In this document: positions 61,343 through 64,000 of the stretch, piece by piece
How the letters are laid out: the number at the start of each line of letters is the position of its first letter
Position numbering within the stretch: the stretch's first letter is position 1
Source of the DNA: Pseudogymnoascus destructans
Taxonomy: Eukaryota; Ascomycota; Leotiomycetes; Thelebolales; Thelebolaceae
Reading direction: 5' to 3'
NCBI RefSeq assembly: GCF_001641265.1
Contig: NW_020167534.1
Coordinates: 744,001-808,000, forward strand
Length of the DNA stretch: 64,000 nt
Made by a program: the position numbers and the translations under genes
Notes under the pieces: generated by a model
Databases searched by the model: none
The model's input: the letters and a program-made list of their open reading frames with translations, nothing else
Told to the model about the DNA's origin: nothing

Positions 61343-64000
61343 CTATTCCATATCCTCATCTTCATCCCCCTCGTCATCATCTTCTCCTTCAGCAACATTC
61401 ACTGTGAAGCTGGGATCCTGGTCGACACCAACATAGCTGTCGCTCATCAAAAATAGCTTCAGATCGTGCTTGCCAGCTGTCGGTACCGTATATTCCAACC
61501 GTAGATTCAACTTCTTGCCAATGGTGATGCGTTTGATTGCAAGCAAAGTCTTTGTGCTCTCCTCGCCAACAACCAACCACCAATTTTCCATCTTCTTGAG
61601 TGGATAAAACGGTGCGTGAACTGTTGTGTCAACCTCTGCACTCTCATCATCTTCGTCTACTTCGCGCTCGATCTTCACTTCGATGTATGAAGGAACACCA
61701 GCGGTGATATCCTCCGGGTCTTCAAGCTCGAACTCCAGCTCAACATTTGGATATTTCGTGTTCGTGAAATTCGCAGCCTGTCCCAACTGTGTCTGTGTCA
61801 AGCCCAATTTCTTCACCAGTGCGCCGTAGTTTGGATTTTCGGAAGGATCCATTGCCTCCATGAATCCAAAAATATCCTCAACACTAATGAAAGAATAATG
61901 GTTAGCACTGTTATACAACAGGGGGTCAGGTACATACCCAGCACTATTAGCAGCCTTGATGACCTCCGGTGTGAAGTGAGGGATCTGCTTAAGAGGACTA
62001 TCCCGATCCCACATGCCTTGAACGACCATCTGAGACATCTCCATCGCATTCATAGCATTGATATGTCCATCAGAAGACAACACGTCAACAGTGGCACTCA
62101 GTAGGCCAAGCACCTTCGTTAGTATTATCTCCTGATCCTTTGCAAGATCTATAGGGAGCTGCATCCGGGAGAAATGTGCTTGGAGAAGTACAAATGCCTT
62201 GAAATGCGGCGAGTCATAGCTTGGTTCTGCCATCTTGACTGGAGCCCTATCGTAGATACGACGAAGTAAACTGTCTTCGTGGCGCCTTATCTGAATGGTC
62301 TCAAACTCTGTGGCCGAGGTCACAATCTCTAGCACACCCTTGAGCTTTGTCCGCCCACTGAGTGATAGCAGGAAGGTTTGCATTGTGATGTAGGAGATAT
62401 TGTAGTAAGCGGCGATCATGGCAGCATTGAGAGGCGTCACCGAATCATCCTCCTCATCCAGATCAATGATTTTGGAATCAGAGAGATCCTTTAGTGTTGT
62501 CTCTACTAACTCAGAAAGATAAGCGCTTAGGCCTTCATGAGAGGTGTCTGTGAGACTGTAGTAGCTGGGATTCGCCAGTAGTCGACGGTAGAAATATGTG
62601 AAAGTTGTCCAGTTAATCGCATCATCAGCAGACTCGATCATCTTCGTGCTAATCTCAGAGACGAATGCGTCGTGCAGGACAACCTGCAGATGACTCTCGA
62701 TAGGAAGCGCTTCGGCCAAGAATTTCTTGTAATAGTCCCGCTTGACTGCAGGGACCATAAGCACGCCTCTGCTAATGGGGTCTTCAAGTGGCCGAGTTGC
62801 TTTGCCAAACATCTGTAGCACTTCACTCAACGGGTAGTCCACATAACGATGCTCCCGTCCCTCGAAATATTGGGTCCCCATGACGATGACCAGGTGTGCG
62901 GTGCAATCGAGCTCCCAGCATACATCTCTTGATGCGACTAGGACTTGGATAGCTCCGTTGTCGTAAAGATGCTTGACGATCCGTTTGTCGCTGGTGCTTA
63001 GTGCCTCATGGTAGTAGCCAATGCCGTGGGAAAGAGATTCCGCAAGTGCCTCTTCATGAATCCGTTCTAAGAGAGGTTTCAGTTGCTCGCTGTCTGCGTG
63101 CAAAAAGCGGTCCTCGTCGTCATTTGCAACACAAGCAGTCAGCAAGTCGCGAGTAGTATTGCGAGCTTGCTTCCTGTTCGGCACAAATACTATGGCAGGC
63201 TTATCTGGAGACATTTGTAATATGCTGAGATACGTAGGCTTTGCCATTGCGAGCATAAGCGATGGGAAATGCGGAATGGTGAAAGACTGAATGTGAAGCT
63301 GCAGAGGAACAGATCTGACGTGAGTACTGAAGTTGTAGATTGTATGTTTCTTTGCATCAATCCATTCGCCGATGTCGCGTGCATTTGCCAACGGGACACT
63401 AAGGCCAATGATGCGCATAGGTAGTTGTGTCTGGGAGCGAATGTAGTGCATACGAGAAACCACAATCTCATAAACATATCCGCTCTGGCCACCCAACATA
63501 TGAAGCTCATCTGCGATGAACAGTTGGATGTTTTGGATGTTCTTTCGGCGTTGCCATTGCCTGGAGAGCACATCCCACTGCGCCGGGGTAGCGAGAATAA
63601 GATCGCCCCTTTCTAGGAGTTTGAGGTCTGCCGTTGTCTCCCCAGTCAATTTGACAATTTCCTTCCCTCCACGGATATTAGACAAGCGTGCTTTCCAATC
63701 CTGGAGTCTCAAATCGACAAGCTCTTGGAACGGTGCAATGTAAACGGCGCGGCCTGCCTCCGGTTTCGACCAGTGGTGCAGGAGCGCAAACTCGGCACAG
63801 ACTGTTTTACCATTACCAGTTGAAGCTCCAACAAACACATTCTCATCTGTCGTGTATAGCGAGTTGAACGTTTGTGTCTGAACCTTATTGAACCATTCCC
63901 ATTTCGGATATAATGCAGCGTAGTCTTGGGCTTTGAGCGCGGACACCGGCAAAGGCTGCAGATCCAAAAGTGGTGTGTGAGGGGGGAACTTTTCTGGTAG
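61343..64000 (-). CDS. BRR2: Pre-mRNA-splicing RNA helicase Brr2, C-terminal part (5' end outside window)
   Basis: The frame is open to the window edge (LPEKFPPHTPLLDLQPLPVSAL straddles 63968), so the N-terminal cassette and the true start lie beyond 64000. What is seen is the second Ski2-like helicase cassette: GASTGNGKTVCAE (Walker A-like), IADELHMLGG (DExH-like), GLSVPLANARDIGEW and later the winged helix. It ends with the Sec63 helical and FN3-like domains (WWLVVGEESTKTLLAIKRI, DSYVGVDQDPSFTVNV) and an acidic tail. A 54-bp intron (61884-61937, GTATGT...TTAG) splits NSAG/VEDIF; it is 3n and stop-free. Brr2 unwinds U4/U6 in the spliceosome; the second cassette is regulatory rather than the main motor (family knowledge). 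Very long nuclear protein, over 2000 aa in relatives. Confidence 0.93.
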   Translation of the reverse strand, partial: LPEKFPPHTPLLDLQPLPVSALKAQDYAALYPKWEWFNKVQTQTFNSLYTTDENVFVGASTGNGKTVCAEFALLHHWSKPEAGRAVYIAPFQELVDLRLQDWKARLSNIRGGKEIVKLTGETTADLKLLERGDLILATPAQWDVLSRQWQRRKNIQNIQLFIADELHMLGGQSGYVYEIVVSRMHYIRSQTQLPMRIIGLSVPLANARDIGEWIDAKKHTIYNFSTHVRSVPLQLHIQSFTIPHFPSLMLAMAKPTYLSILQMSPDKPAIVFVPNRKQARNTTRDLLTACVANDDEDRFLHADSEQLKPLLERIHEEALAESLSHGIGYYHEALSTSDKRIVKHLYDNGAIQVLVASRDVCWELDCTAHLVIVMGTQYFEGREHRYVDYPLSEVLQMFGKATRPLEDPISRGVLMVPAVKRDYYKKFLAEALPIESHLQVVLHDAFVSEISTKMIESADDAINWTTFTYFYRRLLANPSYYSLTDTSHEGLSAYLSELVETTLKDLSDSKIIDLDEEDDSVTPLNAAMIAAYYNISYITMQTFLLSLSGRTKLKGVLEIVTSATEFETIQIRRHEDSLLRRIYDRAPVKMAEPSYDSPHFKAFVLLQAHFSRMQLPIDLAKDQEIILTKVLGLLSATVDVLSSDGHINAMNAMEMSQMVVQGMWDRDSPLKQIPHFTPEVIKAANSAGYVPDPLLYNSANHYSFISVEDIFGFMEAMDPSENPNYGALVKKLGLTQTQLGQAANFTNTKYPNVELEFELEDPEDITAGVPSYIEVKIEREVDEDDESAEVDTTVHAPFYPLKKMENWWLVVGEESTKTLLAIKRITIGKKLNLRLEYTVPTAGKHDLKLFLMSDSYVGVDQDPSFTVNVAEGEDDDEGDEDEDME

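Noticed and set aside
1..64000. tRNA, rRNA or secondary-metabolite cluster genes
   Set aside because: I looked for B-box-like GGTTCRANNCC with cloverleaf context and for synthase-type ORFs and saw none. A tRNAscan run would be decisive for the former.

Overview
The window looks like a nuclear contig from a filamentous ascomycete (Pezizomycotina). Genes are compact, with 40-80 bp GT-AG introns and CTAAC-like branch sites. There is a mitochondrial GatB/Pet112, the C-terminal half of the splicing helicase Brr2, a fungal DUF6594 membrane protein, an NB-ARC/TPR (NLR-type) relic, an F-box/LRR-like relic, and many fungal-type transposons. The class cannot be fixed from sequence alone. No tRNA, rRNA or CRISPR was seen.

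Layout. (1) 1-7124: a minus-strand Ty3/gypsy element (gypsy-1) whose left LTR runs off the window. It has lost its reverse transcriptase domain, and its gag is split by a TA-flanked pogo/Tc1-type DNA transposon (pogo-1, 4091-6504). (2) 7513-14294: a plus-strand chromovirus (gypsy-2) with two 330-bp LTRs, an intact gag, an intact PR-RT-RNase H frame, a broken integrase, and an antisense ORF with a Zn2Cys6-like cysteine pattern. (3) 14333-16610: a decayed hAT. (4) 17560-19900: a broken NLR gene. (5) 20518-23000: small host genes and fragments. (6) 23535-26220: a hAT element with an open transposase and a perfect 8-bp target duplication. (7) 26606-42936: the main host gene block: an 869-aa conserved-looking protein, a probable mitochondrial 1109-aa protein, the DUF6594 protein, an F-box/LRR-like pseudogene, GatB, a GNAT acetyltransferase and a small hypothetical. 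A 2-kb simple-repeat-rich gap lies inside this block. (8) 43434-58018: a transposon island: an orphan first exon, a RIP-like relic, a tandem array of a second chromovirus family (gypsy-3) crossed by a single N assembly gap, a pogo relic, a perfect 26-bp hairpin, and a pogo element with 48-bp TIRs. (9) 58486-64000: a six-exon PWWP chromatin protein and BRR2.

How it fits together. Host genes of translation, splicing and chromatin sit in GC-rich blocks, separated by islands of nested mobile DNA. The elements span several ages: one hAT looks recent, several are wrecked by frameshifts and by TGA stops where the family normally has Arg, and one pogo relic is heavily C-to-T mutated. Coordinates of spliced genes were worked out by hand from frame continuity and splice signals; exon phases close exactly for the 869-aa, DUF6594, GNAT, PWWP and BRR2 genes.
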